DNA of 22,552 nucleotides from contig CAYLNK010000074.1 of assembly GCA_964384675.1 (NCBI GenBank), positions 1-22,552 on the forward strand. Direction: 5' to 3'. Made by a program: the position numbers and the translations under genes. Positions 1-8,853 of the stretch are shown piece by piece. Every line of letters begins with the position of its first letter. Position 1 is the first letter of the stretch. Under the pieces are notes generated by a model, which did no database searches, was not told the origin of the DNA, and saw nothing but the letters and a program-made list of their open reading frames with translations. The DNA comes from CAYLNK01 sp964384675 (GTDB lineage Bacteria > Acidobacteriota > Thermoanaerobaculia > UBA5066).

Positions 1-1684
1 ACTCGCGGTCGGCGGCGGCGAGGCGGCTCGAGGCGTCGAGCGCCGTCCGGTCGCCCGGGGAGAGCTCCGGCGTGGGGCGGGACGGAGCTGCCGGCTCCGG
101 AGGGGCAGGCACGCGCCGGCCCTCCTCCTTGACCTTCAGGCCCGCCGGAAGCGTCACGCTCCAGCCGACCCGCTCCACGGCCTCCTCGGGCCCGGCCGAC
201 GGCAGGGTCAGCTTCTGGCCCGGCGCCGGTGGCGCGACCCTTCCCGAGAGGAGCAGCTCGATCCGCGTGCGGCCGGTGTCGGCGCCGATCGGCACCTCGA
301 CGCGGTCCGGCGCCAGCTGCGAGACGGCGACCGGGGCGCCGTCGGCGCGCGCGGCCAGTACCGTCGTGCCCGCCGGGATCCGGAAGCGGAGCGAGGAGCG
401 GCCGCGCGAGCGGACGTCGGTGACGAGGCGCGTGCGCGTCTCGCCCGAGTCGCCCACGAAGACCTGCAGCGAGACGCGCGCGAGGGCCGAGGCGACCGCC
501 AGCGAGCGGAGCCGCTTCAGCGACAGGGCGAGCGGGCGCGGCGCCTCGATGCGCGACTTCCACGAGAGCGCGATGTCGTCGGCGCCGGCGCCGGAGTCGG
601 CGGCGTCGACGCGCTCCCAGTCCGCCTCGTCGCGCGCCTCCAGGAGGAGGCCTCCCTCGGCGATCACCGTGAGCCGCTTCTCGAGCCGCTCGTCGGGGCC
701 GAGGGGGAGCGATGGGAACGCGGCCGACCACTCGGTCGCGCCGGGCGCCGGCGCGCCGGCGCCTCCGGGCTCCCGCGCCGAAAGCAGCGTGAGCGAGACC
801 GCCACGCCCGACCTCTCCGACACCGGCGGCTCGAAGCGCAGCGTGAAGACGCCGTCCGCCTCCGCGGTGACGACGACCGGGCCGCTCGCCGCGACCAGCG
901 ACGCTCCCGGCAGGCGGAGGCTCTTCGTCTCCAGGAGTCCCTTCCTCACGGCGAGCGAAAGGCGCAGCTCGCGGCGCACGGCGTCCTCGGAGATGCGGCT
1001 GACCACGTGCAGCGAGCCGCTCACCGACGGCGGCCCGCTCGCGGTCCGGCCCGCCCGCTTCACGACCAGGACCGCGGCGCGGTCCGGGTCGACGGTGATC
1101 CGTCCCGTCAGCCAGCCGGGGCGCGTCCCCTTCGTGAGGGTCACCGTGCCGCCCTCGACGCTGGCGAGGCTCCCGGCGGGCAGAGTCACGTCGAGCGCGG
1201 CGGGGAGTCCGGCCAGGCGGGGCAGCGGATAGCGGATCCCGAACGTCTCGTCGTCCCCCTGCCCACCGATCTCGCCCGCGAGCGTCACCCGCCAGAGCCC
1301 GGGGGCTTCGGGGACGAGGCGTGTGCCGGCGCCCGAGGAGTCGATCCGGGCCGTCTCGGGGACCACCGCCCAGCGGCTCACCGGCGCGGCGCCGAGGAGG
1401 AGGGGAACGGCCGGTACCTCCTCGCCGCCCGCCTGAGCCTCCAGCTCCGCGTCCCACGCGGCGCGGCGCTTCTCGAGGTCGACGCTCAGAGACGCCCGGA
1501 CGGTGCGCGTCCCGGCGAACGGAGCCGCCTTGGGGGGCGGGTCCTTCCTCTCCTTCGCCGCGGCGCGGAGCTGGTCGTAGACGGTGAGGGGGAGCTCCAC
1601 CTCGGCGCGCGGCTCCGCGGGCTTCTGGGCCCGGACGGGGAGCGCGGCGCCGAGGACGAGGAGGAGGGCGAGTGTCCGTCGCAT
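1..1684 (-). CDS. Large exported protein of unknown function (3' end outside window)
   Basis: The minus-strand frame from ATG at 1684 stays open to the left edge (561 codons), so the C-terminus is missing. It begins with a clear Sec signal peptide: MRRT, then a Leu/Ala-rich core, ending near PVRAQ at about residue 20. The mature part has an early region resembling a linear motif (VELPLTVYDQLRAAAKER), then alternating Val/Leu/Thr-rich segments with many Gly/Pro turns, which suggests several beta-sandwich-like domains. I see no catalytic motif, membrane anchor or cell-wall sorting signal in the visible part. A GGAGGG sequence lies at 1696-1701, 11 bases before the ATG, a rather long spacing. 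It is transcribed divergently from the LuxR-type regulator at 1764, 79 bases away. I do not recognise the family. A periplasmic or cell-surface location is inferred from the signal peptide only. Confidence 0.8.
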   Translation of the reverse strand, partial: MRRTLALLLVLGAALPVRAQKPAEPRAEVELPLTVYDQLRAAAKERKDPPPKAAPFAGTRTVRASLSVDLEKRRAAWDAELEAQAGGEEVPAVPLLLGAAPVSRWAVVPETARIDSSGAGTRLVPEAPGLWRVTLAGEIGGQGDDETFGIRYPLPRLAGLPAALDVTLPAGSLASVEGGTVTLTKGTRPGWLTGRITVDPDRAAVLVVKRAGRTASGPPSVSGSLHVVSRISEDAVRRELRLSLAVRKGLLETKSLRLPGASLVAASGPVVVTAEADGVFTLRFEPPVSERSGVAVSLTLLSAREPGGAGAPAPGATEWSAAFPSLPLGPDERLEKRLTVIAEGGLLLEARDEADWERVDAADSGAGADDIALSWKSRIEAPRPLALSLKRLRSLAVASALARVSLQVFVGDSGETRTRLVTDVRSRGRSSLRFRIPAGTTVLAARADGAPVAVSQLAPDRVEVPIGADTGRTRIELLLSGRVAPPAPGQKLTLPSAGPEEAVERVGWSVTLPAGLKVKEEGRRVPAPPEPAAPSRPTPELSPGDRTALDASSRLAAADRE

Positions 1685-1763
1685 GGCGCATTAGACCCTC
1701 CGGAGCGCGGGAAGTTCACGGGTCCCTGATCCGTTTTCCGCCGGCGGACCGTACCTGGTCGAG
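1685..1763. promoter_or_regulatory. Divergent intergenic region
   Basis: This 79-base gap separates the start of the exported protein (leftward) from the start of the LuxR-type regulator (rightward), so promoters for both must lie in or near it. The only recognisable element is the GGAGGG ribosome-binding sequence (1696-1701, minus strand). The regulator has no good Shine-Dalgarno sequence before its GTG; only GAG directly abuts it. I see no convincing -35/-10 pair or operator dyad. Confidence 0.4.
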
Positions 1764-2765
1764 GTGCCCCATACCTCACGATCCCTGGAGCAGCTTCGGC
1801 AGGCGGCGGAGACTCTGGAGACGGAGGCCGCCGTCGTCGAGACGGCGGTGCGCGCCCTCTCGAGCGCCTGCCCCCGGGCGCTAGCCCTCGCCTATACCAT
1901 CCGGGGACGGCCCGCGCAGGCGCTCGGTGTGATCCGGGTCTTCGGCCTCGAGCACGACACGGGGTCGGTCGACCTCCCGGGTTTCCAGCGCCTCTACGAG
2001 TCGGCGGCTTCCACGTTCTACGACCGGTACCGGGTCGACTCCATGCAGCGGGAGCGCTGGATGGCCCTGCCGGGCGACTGGTTCCGCGGGTGCGAGCTCC
2101 GCCGCTCGACCCTTCGGCCGTACGGGGCGATGAGCCGCGTCGTGGTCTGCCTCGGCTCCCGGCCGGTGGCGTGCCTCGGGCTCCTCCTGAAGGAGGGGGA
2201 CGTGGGCTTCAGCGCCGAGGAGGACGCCCGCCTGAGGGCGCTCACCCCGCTCCTGTGCGGGCCGACGCGTGTGGCGGCCCTCGTGGCCGAGGCCGGATCG
2301 CACCTGGACGCCGTCGACCACCTGATGGCGAGCCGCACCGACGCGGCCTTCCTCGTCTCCACCGAGGGACGCCTCCTCGCCTGCTCGGGCGCGGGGCAGC
2401 TGGCCCTTAGCGAGCGGCCCGCCCTGCGCGAGGAGATCTCGACCGCGGCGAGGCGGAGCCGGGGGCGGGCGCGCGACGTGCTCCTCCCGGGAGGGCGGGG
2501 CCAGCTGCACGTCTCCCCCTGCTCCCCCCGGGGCGGCTCCTCGGCCCTCCTCGCCGTCCTCGGCGAGAGGCCGCAGGGCCGGGTCCACCTCACGGTGCGC
2601 CAGGCAGAGCTGGTCGCCCGTCTGCGCGACGGACTCTCGAACGCGGCGATCGGCGCATGCATGGGGCTTTCGCCGGCCACCGTCAAGACGATGCTGGAGC
2701 GCCTCTACCGCCGCGCCGGGGTCTCCGGCCGGGTCGCGCTCCTCCGCTCTACGGGAGCCCGCTGA
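1764..2765 (+). CDS. LuxR-type HTH transcriptional regulator with GAF/PAS-like sensor region
   Basis: This 333-residue protein has a C-terminal LuxR/GerE-type helix-turn-helix at about residues 277-330. TVRQAELVARLRDGLSNAAI contains the scaffold helices, and LSPATVKTMLERLYRRAGV is the recognition helix and dimer region in the usual pattern. The N-terminal 180 residues resemble the GAF-like sensor regions of stand-alone LuxR proteins, and residues about 190-215 (AAFLVSTEGRLLACSGAG) look like a short PAS segment. There is no receiver domain with a phosphorylatable Asp, and no autoinducer-binding domain that I can recognise, so the signal is unknown. The GTG start at 1764 is the earliest sensible one but has a poor ribosome-binding site; the first internal in-frame ATG (2044) would remove part of the sensor region. 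The gene is divergent from the exported protein and ends 9 bases from the stop of the convergent PAS/GGDEF/EAL gene. Confidence 0.85.
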   Translation: MPHTSRSLEQLRQAAETLETEAAVVETAVRALSSACPRALALAYTIRGRPAQALGVIRVFGLEHDTGSVDLPGFQRLYESAASTFYDRYRVDSMQRERWMALPGDWFRGCELRRSTLRPYGAMSRVVVCLGSRPVACLGLLLKEGDVGFSAEEDARLRALTPLLCGPTRVAALVAEAGSHLDAVDHLMASRTDAAFLVSTEGRLLACSGAGQLALSERPALREEISTAARRSRGRARDVLLPGGRGQLHVSPCSPRGGSSALLAVLGERPQGRVHLTVRQAELVARLRDGLSNAAIGACMGLSPATVKTMLERLYRRAGVSGRVALLRSTGAR

Positions 2766-2774
2766 CTCGCGCGT

Positions 2775-5700
2775 TCAGGCCGGCCACAGCGACCGCGCGG
2801 AAAGGAGCTCCTCGGCCTCGGGCGCGGCGAGGGGGACGGAGAAGAGATGCCCCTGCGCCCGTTCGCAGCGAAGCTCGGCCAGGACGTGGAGCTGATCCGG
2901 CCGCTCGACACCCTCTGCCGTGACCGGCAGCCCGAGGGAGCGGGCGAGGCCCAGGATGCCCCGCACGATCTTCAGGTCCTTCGAGCCCCCGACCAGGTTC
3001 TCGATGAACGAGCGGTCCACCTTGAGCCCGTGGACCGGGAGGGTCTTGAGGTAGCCGAAGGAGGCGTGGCCCATTCCGAAGTCGTCGATGTGGATCTCGA
3101 CCCCGCTCTCGTCGAGCTTACGCAGGGACGCGACCGTGCGTTCCCCGGGGTCGAGCACGATCCCCTCGGTCAGCTCCAGGTGGAGGCACCCGGGCCGCAG
3201 CCCGGTGGCGTCGAGGGCCCGGGCGACGTCGGCGGGGAGGGTCCCGTCGTGGACGTGGCGGGGCGACACGTTCACGGCCATCGTCAGCGGCGGCCGGTCG
3301 CCGAAACGGCGGCTCCAGGTGGCAAGCTGGCGGCACGCCGTCTCGAGCACCCAGCGGCTGATCGGGACGATCGCGCCGGTCTCCTCGGCCGCGCCGATGA
3401 ACTCGACCGGCGCCACCAGCCCGCGTGCGGGATGTCGCCACCGGATCAGCGCCTCGAGGCCCACGATGCTCCCATCCGCCACACGCACGATCGGCTGGTA
3501 GAAGAGCTCGAACTGTCGCGCCTCGATCGCCCGCCTCAGGTCGGTCTCCAGCCGGAGCCGGCCCTGGGCCTCGGCCTCCTCCGCCCCGTGGAACACCTCG
3601 TGACGGGCCCTCCCCGCGGACTTCGCCCGGTAGAGCGCCATGTCGGCGTGCCGCAGCAGGTCGTCGGGCGTGTCGTCGGCGGAGCCCGAGAGCGACATGC
3701 CGATGCTGACGGTCGCGAAGACCTGGGTCCCCTTGACCGGGAAGGGCTCGGCCAGGGCGCGCTCGATCCGGGCGGCGACCTGCTCGGCGTGGTCGGGTCC
3801 GAGGACCGGGTCGAGGAGGACCGTGAACTCGTCGCCGCCGAAGCGCGACACGGTGTCTCCCGGGCGGACGCAGGCCGACACCCGGCCTGCGAGCGCGGAG
3901 AGGAGCGCGTCGCCGGTCATGTGCCCGAGGCTGTCGTTCACGAGCTTGAAGCGGTCGACGTCGAGGAACAGGACGGCCAGGGGCGGGACACCGGCGCGTC
4001 GTCGCCGCTTCAGCGCCTGGGTCACGCGATCCACGAACAGGGCCCGGTTCGGCAGGCCGGTCAGGACGTCGTGCAGCGCCGCGTGCGTCAGCTGCTCCTC
4101 GACACGCCGGCGCTCCGATACGTCGGTCAGCGAGCCCGCCATCCGGGTGGCACGGCCCGCCGCGTCGCGCACGGCCAGGCCCCGGCAAAGGACCCAGCGC
4201 GTCGAGCCGTCCCGGCACCTCATCCGGTGCTCGACCTCGAGCGGCGAGGCGCCGTCCCCGAGGTGGGCGTCGAGGGCCGCGCTCACGTCGGCCGCGTCGT
4301 CGGGGTGGACGCAGGCGAGCCAGTCCTCCAGCCGGTCCCCGACGTCGCCGTCCGCGTAGCCCAGCATGCTCTTCCAGCGCGTCGAGAGGTAGACGCTCCC
4401 GGTGGCGAGGTCCCAGTCCCACACGCCGTCGTTGGCGGCGCGTACCGCGAGCGCGTACCGCTCCTCGCTCCTCCGAAGCGCTTCCTCCGCCTCGCGCGCG
4501 GCGGTCACGTCGCGCATCACGACGACGGCGCCGGCCATCACGCCGTCGGGCGTCAGCAGCGGGCCGCCGCTCGAAAGGACGTGTCGCACCGGCCGGCCCG
4601 GAACCGCGATCGCCATCCGGGCGTCCCGCACCGTCTCGCCCCGGAAGGCGCGGGCCAGGGGGACGTCCTCGGGAACGAGGGGCGTCGTCCCGTCGCTCTC
4701 GCACAGGTCGTACCGGGCCGGCCACGCCTCGGGGCCGAGCGGCGCGGCGTCGTGTCCGTGCCAGTCCCGGGCGGCCCGGTTGAACAGGGTGAGCGTGCCG
4801 GCGGCGTCGCAGGCGACCACGCCGTCCGAGAGGTTCTCGAGGAGGACGCGCCTCTGCTCCTCCGCGCGGCGAAGGGCCTCCTCGGCCCTCCGGCGCACGG
4901 TGATGTCCGTCATCGCGCCGGACATCCACACCGGCTGCCCCGACGGGCCGCGGATCACCTCCCCGCGGACCAGGAACGCGCCGAACCCCACGGCGTCGCT
5001 TCGCAGCCTCACGTCGAGGTTGAACGGCACGCCGAAGTCGAGGTGCCCCCGGAGCGCCTCGGCGAGGCGGGAGCGATCCTCGGCGTGGACGATCTCCACC
5101 AGCTGCTCCCAGGTGGCGGGCGCGGCCCCGGGCGGAAGGCCGAGGTGGGCTTCCAGCCGTCCCGACAGGGACAGCCGGTTGAGCGACAGGTCCCATTCCC
5201 AGATCACGTCGTCGGTGGCGTCGAGGATCCGCTGAAGGCGTTCCTGGCTGCGCCGCAGCCGGTCCTCGGCCTCGCGTCGGCGCGTGATGTCGCGCGCCTC
5301 GACGAGGAGGCCGGCCACCCGGGGGTCGGACAGCAGGTTGTGGCAGACGCCTTCCAGGACGCGGTACGACCCGTCCCGGTGCCGCATCCGCAGCTCGATG
5401 GAGGGTCCCAGCGCCAGCGACGAGGAGGCGGGAGCGGCCGCCGCGTCGGTGAGGAGCCGTCGCGCGCGTACGACGTCGTCGGGGTGGACGAGGCGCGCCA
5501 GGTCCTCGTCCAGGAGCTCGACCGGGTCGTAGCCGAGGATCGCCTTCACGGAGTGGCTCTGGTAGCGGATCACTCCTCTCGGGGTGAGGATCGTGATCAG
5601 GTCGAGGGTGTGCTCCAGGATCGCGCGCGACAGCTTGTCGGTGCCGCCCAGGAGCCCGGAGGAGAAGCGACGTGGGGAGAAGGTCTCGGCCACCCCCTCG

Positions 5701-6035
5701 AAGTACAGGAGCCTCCCGCTGGCGTCGCGCACGGCCTGCGCCGTCTCCGCGACGAAGACGGTTCCGCCGTCGCGGCGGAGCCAGGCGGACTTGAGGTTGC
5801 GGACCTCGCCCCGCGCCTCGATCTCCCCGAGGAAGCGGCGGCGGGGGTAGGCGGGATGGAATCCCTCGCGCTCCAGGTTCCGTGCCGCCAGGTCGCGGAG
5901 CGACGCGTACCCGAGCATCTCGAGGAGGCCGGGATCGGCCGACAGGATCCGTCCGTCCGGAGTCGTGCGGTAGAAGCCGGCGCCGGCCGACACCGAGGAG
6001 GACTGGCTCACCGCCGTGGCGAGGGGTTCCGACAC
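2775..6035 (-). CDS. Multi-PAS GGDEF-EAL c-di-GMP turnover protein
   Basis: The 1086-residue protein contains five PAS/PAC modules (about residues 20-118, 133-256, 264-384, 392-512, 521-644), then a GGDEF domain (about 648-810) and an EAL domain (about 830-1075). The diguanylate cyclase site is intact (GGDEF, 733-737). It is preceded by the RxxD inhibitory site in the right place (RPGD, 724-727, five residues upstream). The EAL domain keeps EAL (861-863), NVSP, LELTEG, DDFGMG, KVDRSF and TAEGVE, so it may hydrolyse c-di-GMP as well. There are no membrane segments or signal peptide, so the protein is probably cytosolic and senses small molecules, redox or light through the PAS domains; no cofactor residue is obvious. 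The GTG start at 6035 is supported by GGAG about five bases upstream. It lies 58 bases downstream of the kinase gene on the same strand and may be co-transcribed with it. Confidence 0.95.
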   Translation of the reverse strand: MSEPLATAVSQSSSVSAGAGFYRTTPDGRILSADPGLLEMLGYASLRDLAARNLEREGFHPAYPRRRFLGEIEARGEVRNLKSAWLRRDGGTVFVAETAQAVRDASGRLLYFEGVAETFSPRRFSSGLLGGTDKLSRAILEHTLDLITILTPRGVIRYQSHSVKAILGYDPVELLDEDLARLVHPDDVVRARRLLTDAAAAPASSSLALGPSIELRMRHRDGSYRVLEGVCHNLLSDPRVAGLLVEARDITRRREAEDRLRRSQERLQRILDATDDVIWEWDLSLNRLSLSGRLEAHLGLPPGAAPATWEQLVEIVHAEDRSRLAEALRGHLDFGVPFNLDVRLRSDAVGFGAFLVRGEVIRGPSGQPVWMSGAMTDITVRRRAEEALRRAEEQRRVLLENLSDGVVACDAAGTLTLFNRAARDWHGHDAAPLGPEAWPARYDLCESDGTTPLVPEDVPLARAFRGETVRDARMAIAVPGRPVRHVLSSGGPLLTPDGVMAGAVVVMRDVTAAREAEEALRRSEERYALAVRAANDGVWDWDLATGSVYLSTRWKSMLGYADGDVGDRLEDWLACVHPDDAADVSAALDAHLGDGASPLEVEHRMRCRDGSTRWVLCRGLAVRDAAGRATRMAGSLTDVSERRRVEEQLTHAALHDVLTGLPNRALFVDRVTQALKRRRRAGVPPLAVLFLDVDRFKLVNDSLGHMTGDALLSALAGRVSACVRPGDTVSRFGGDEFTVLLDPVLGPDHAEQVAARIERALAEPFPVKGTQVFATVSIGMSLSGSADDTPDDLLRHADMALYRAKSAGRARHEVFHGAEEAEAQGRLRLETDLRRAIEARQFELFYQPIVRVADGSIVGLEALIRWRHPARGLVAPVEFIGAAEETGAIVPISRWVLETACRQLATWSRRFGDRPPLTMAVNVSPRHVHDGTLPADVARALDATGLRPGCLHLELTEGIVLDPGERTVASLRKLDESGVEIHIDDFGMGHASFGYLKTLPVHGLKVDRSFIENLVGGSKDLKIVRGILGLARSLGLPVTAEGVERPDQLHVLAELRCERAQGHLFSVPLAAPEAEELLSARSLWPA

Positions 6036-6093
6036 CGCATCTCCGCGCGGAGGGTAGGGGGCTTCCCTCCTCCGGCGCGAGACGCCGATCGGC

Positions 6094-8769
6094 CTACATC
6101 CCGGGTCGGCGATCCGCGCCGCGAGGAGCGCTCATCCAGACGTCGGCCTCCCGGTTCGTGGTCACGTAGACCAGGCGACGGCCGTCCCGCGACAGATCGA
6201 AGCTGCCGACGTCGCCGGCCAGGGTGCCCGCGGGGAAGAGCTCGCGGACGTTGCCCGCGGCGGGGCCGGCCACCCGCATCGCCCCGCTCGAGGCGGCGTA
6301 GAGGAGCCGCTTCCCGTCCGGCAGCCAGAGCACCCAGCGGCCCGGGTCGTCCGAGAGCCGCTCGTACGTGCCGGAGGCCAGGTCGTGCGTCAGGATTCCG
6401 TCCGGGACCCCGTCCTGCCGGACGCTGAAGCCGGCGAGCCGCGAGCCGTCGGGGGACCAGTCGACGGCGAAGAAGGCCCGGCCTCCCCCGAGGGGGGGGA
6501 GGGCGGTGGACGGGCCCGTCGACGACACGTCGTAGAGGCGGGTCGTCGTGTAGTCGTTCGCGGCGAGCCGTCGTCCGTCGTGAGACCAGCTCGGATAGAA
6601 GAGTGAGACGTTGGGCTCGGAGGCGAACCGGGCGAGGCCCGCGCCGTCCGCCCCGAGCGTCCAGATCTCGTACGCGCCGCCACGGTTGGAGAAGAAGGCC
6701 AGGCGGCTCCCGTCCGGCGACCAGCGCGGGACGCGGTTGCGGAAGTCGTCGTCGAGGAGCTGGCGGTACGACGTGCCGTCGGCGCGGATGGCGTAGAGCT
6801 TCTCCTGCGAGGCGACGGCCCCGCCGGTGAAAGCAACCGTGATCCCGTCTCCGGAGAGCGCCACGTGACTGATCGTGCGCGAGCCCGACAGGACGGTGAC
6901 CGGATCGCCCGAGGGCTCCCCCCGGGCGGGATCGAACGGGATGCCGTGCAGCACCGAGCGCTCCTCCTGCGCCGCGAAGGCGAGGAGGCCGTTCGAGGAG
7001 AGGCTGGGCCAGCCCGCCCAGAGCGCGGGCACGGTCACGGGCTCCGGCTTTCCGAGGACGCGTCCCGAGGTCTCCTCGATCGCCACGCGCCAGACGTTCA
7101 TCGTGCCGCCCCGATCGCTCGCGAAGTAGAGGAAGCGGCCGTCCGGCGACCAGGCGGGGGCCCAGTCGACGGCCGCGTCCTCGGTCACCGCGACGGGCGG
7201 GCCTCCCTGGGCCGGCACCGTGAAGAGGTCCCTCTGACCGGTGCGATTCGAGGTGCCGCGCAGACCCCAGAACGCGATCCGGTGGCCGTGCGGCGACCAC
7301 GCCGGCTCCATCCCGTCCTGCTCCGTCAGGTCGCGCCGGCTCCCGCTGGCGAGGTCGACGACGGTCACGCGGCTCAGCGGGCTGAAGCGGGACATGGGGC
7401 TGAGAGTCGGCTCCGAGGCCACCGCCACCGAGCGCCCGTCGGGCGAGAAGGTCGGGTCGTAGCCCGAGGGGGTGACCCGCCTCCGGGATTCTCCGGTGGC
7501 CCCCATGACGAAGATGCCCCCTCCCTCGCACTCGGAGCGGAAGGCGATGAGCCCGCCGTCGGGGGAGAAGGTGGGACCCGTGTCGTCCTTGCCGCACTCC
7601 TTCGTCAGGTTGATCGGGTTGTGCCCGCCCACTCGCTGGACGTGCACGTCGGCGTTCCCGGCGACGCGTCCGACGAAGACGAGCGACTTGCCGTCGGGAG
7701 AGAGACGTGGCGATTGCTCGATGCCGGGGAGGTCGGTCAGCTGCGAGAAGCGCCGGGTCGCGGGCCCGGCTTCGCCCTTCGGGCCCCGTCCGAGCCAGGC
7801 GAGGCCGAGGGCCGACAGGAGGAGCACGGCCGCGGAGGCGAGCACCCGGAGCCCTCGACCGGACCGGCGGCCCGCGACTGCCGGCGCCGAGACGGTCGGG
7901 GCCGCGGACAGCGCCTCCCCCGCGCTCTCCAGAGCGAAGGCCAGGTCGTGCGCCGACTGGAAACGGCGCTCCGGGCGCTTCTCGAGGCAGCGCTCCACCG
8001 CGCGGACGAGGGAGGACGGCAGCGCCGGGCTCAGCTGGTGGAGCGGAACGGGCTCGGCCTCCAGGATCGCCGTCATCGTGGCCACCGGGGACGAGCGATC
8101 GAAGGCGCGCGCTCCGGCGAGGGTCTCGTACAGCACGCAGCCGAAGCTGAAGACGTCGGAGCGGTGGTCCATGGCCGCGCCCTCGACCTGCTCCGGCGAC
8201 ATGTACCCGACCGTACCGACGACGAGCCCCTCACGGGTCAGCGCGTCGGTCTTGTCGTCCACCCGCTGGAAGAGGCTGCCGAGCGTGGGGCGGGCGAGCC
8301 CGAAATCGAGGACCTTCACGCGCCCGTCGCGCAGGAGGAAGACGTTCTCGGGCTTCAGGTCTCGGTGGACGATCCCCTTGTCGTGCGCGGCGGCGAGCCC
8401 GAGGGCGACGGAGGCGCCGACCTCGATGGCCGCGCGCGGGCCGATGGCGCCCCGCTTCAGGCGGGCCGCGAGAGTCTCGCCCTCCAGCAGCTCCATGACC
8501 ACGTAGGCCGTGCCGTTCTCGTCCCCCACGTCCAGGAGCGCGCAGAGGTTCGGGTGCGACAGGGCCGCGACCAGGCGGGCTTCCCGGGTGAACCGGGCGA
8601 GCGCGGCGGGGTCCCCGGCGAGCCGCTCGGAGAGCACCTTCACGGCCACCTCGCGGCCCAGGCGGGTGTCCCGCGCCCGGAACACCTCGCCCATCCCTCC
8701 CTCGCCGAGCGACCCGATCACCTCGTACGGGCCGAATCGGCTCCCCGGAACGCCCCGTGGTCCTGACAT
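6094..8769 (-). CDS. Transmembrane Ser/Thr protein kinase with C-terminal TolB/WD40-like propeller
   Basis: This 891-residue protein starts with a Hanks-type kinase domain (about 12-280). It has the glycine loop GEGGMGEVF (22-30), catalytic Lys44 (VAVK), helix C Glu63, HRDLKPEN (135-142) and DFG (155-157), and a Thr-containing activation loop ending in GTVGYMSPEQ. All residues needed for catalysis are present. A single membrane helix follows at about 306-326. The C-terminal half has about ten PD40-type repeats with the SPDGxxLxF core (for example WSPDGRFLYF, WSPDGSRLAFFSNRGG), a TolB-like beta-propeller probably exposed outside the cytoplasmic membrane. This kinase-TM-propeller arrangement is common in Acidobacteriota. 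The propeller probably senses a ligand or protein partner. The gene is divergent from cphA and upstream of the c-di-GMP gene. No strong ribosome-binding sequence precedes the ATG. Confidence 0.95.
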   Translation of the reverse strand: MSGPRGVPGSRFGPYEVIGSLGEGGMGEVFRARDTRLGREVAVKVLSERLAGDPAALARFTREARLVAALSHPNLCALLDVGDENGTAYVVMELLEGETLAARLKRGAIGPRAAIEVGASVALGLAAAHDKGIVHRDLKPENVFLLRDGRVKVLDFGLARPTLGSLFQRVDDKTDALTREGLVVGTVGYMSPEQVEGAAMDHRSDVFSFGCVLYETLAGARAFDRSSPVATMTAILEAEPVPLHQLSPALPSSLVRAVERCLEKRPERRFQSAHDLAFALESAGEALSAAPTVSAPAVAGRRSGRGLRVLASAAVLLLSALGLAWLGRGPKGEAGPATRRFSQLTDLPGIEQSPRLSPDGKSLVFVGRVAGNADVHVQRVGGHNPINLTKECGKDDTGPTFSPDGGLIAFRSECEGGGIFVMGATGESRRRVTPSGYDPTFSPDGRSVAVASEPTLSPMSRFSPLSRVTVVDLASGSRRDLTEQDGMEPAWSPHGHRIAFWGLRGTSNRTGQRDLFTVPAQGGPPVAVTEDAAVDWAPAWSPDGRFLYFASDRGGTMNVWRVAIEETSGRVLGKPEPVTVPALWAGWPSLSSNGLLAFAAQEERSVLHGIPFDPARGEPSGDPVTVLSGSRTISHVALSGDGITVAFTGGAVASQEKLYAIRADGTSYRQLLDDDFRNRVPRWSPDGSRLAFFSNRGGAYEIWTLGADGAGLARFASEPNVSLFYPSWSHDGRRLAANDYTTTRLYDVSSTGPSTALPPLGGGRAFFAVDWSPDGSRLAGFSVRQDGVPDGILTHDLASGTYERLSDDPGRWVLWLPDGKRLLYAASSGAMRVAGPAAGNVRELFPAGTLAGDVGSFDLSRDGRRLVYVTTNREADVWMSAPRGADRRPGM

Positions 8770-8853
8770 CGCGTGAATGATAGAAGCCCTTCCGGCCCTC
8801 TATACTTCACCCTCTCCTGATCAACGAAGAGGCCCCTTGCGCGGAGGTGCGGC
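8770..8853. promoter_or_regulatory. Divergent promoter region between the kinase gene and cphA
   Basis: The gap holds the sequence tctatact at 8799-8806. On the plus strand TATACT (8801-8806) matches five of six bases of a sigma-70 -10 box and lies 48 bases before the cphA GTG. On the minus strand TATAGA (8804-8799) could serve as a -10 box for the kinase gene. The two would overlap, so the genes might compete for polymerase. Matching -35 boxes are weak on both strands. GGAGG at 8843-8847 is the cphA ribosome-binding site, six bases before the start. The promoter call is inference from short matches. Confidence 0.4.

Noticed and set aside
72..1232. 386-codon plus-strand open frame at the left edge
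   Set aside because: The product is Ser/Arg/Thr-rich with no structure, while the opposite strand encodes a coherent signal-peptide protein.
6049..6070. Inverted repeat ggaggg / ccctcc between the kinase gene and the PAS/GGDEF/EAL gene, considered as a terminator
   Set aside because: The stem is only six pairs with a 10-base spacer and no following T-run on the minus strand, so a terminator or attenuator is not supported.
2847..6428. Open frame of nearly 1200 codons antisense to the PAS/GGDEF/EAL gene
   Set aside because: It has no recognisable motif and runs across the end of the kinase gene and the 58-base gap. Stops are rare in this frame because of GC-rich codon bias on the coding strand.
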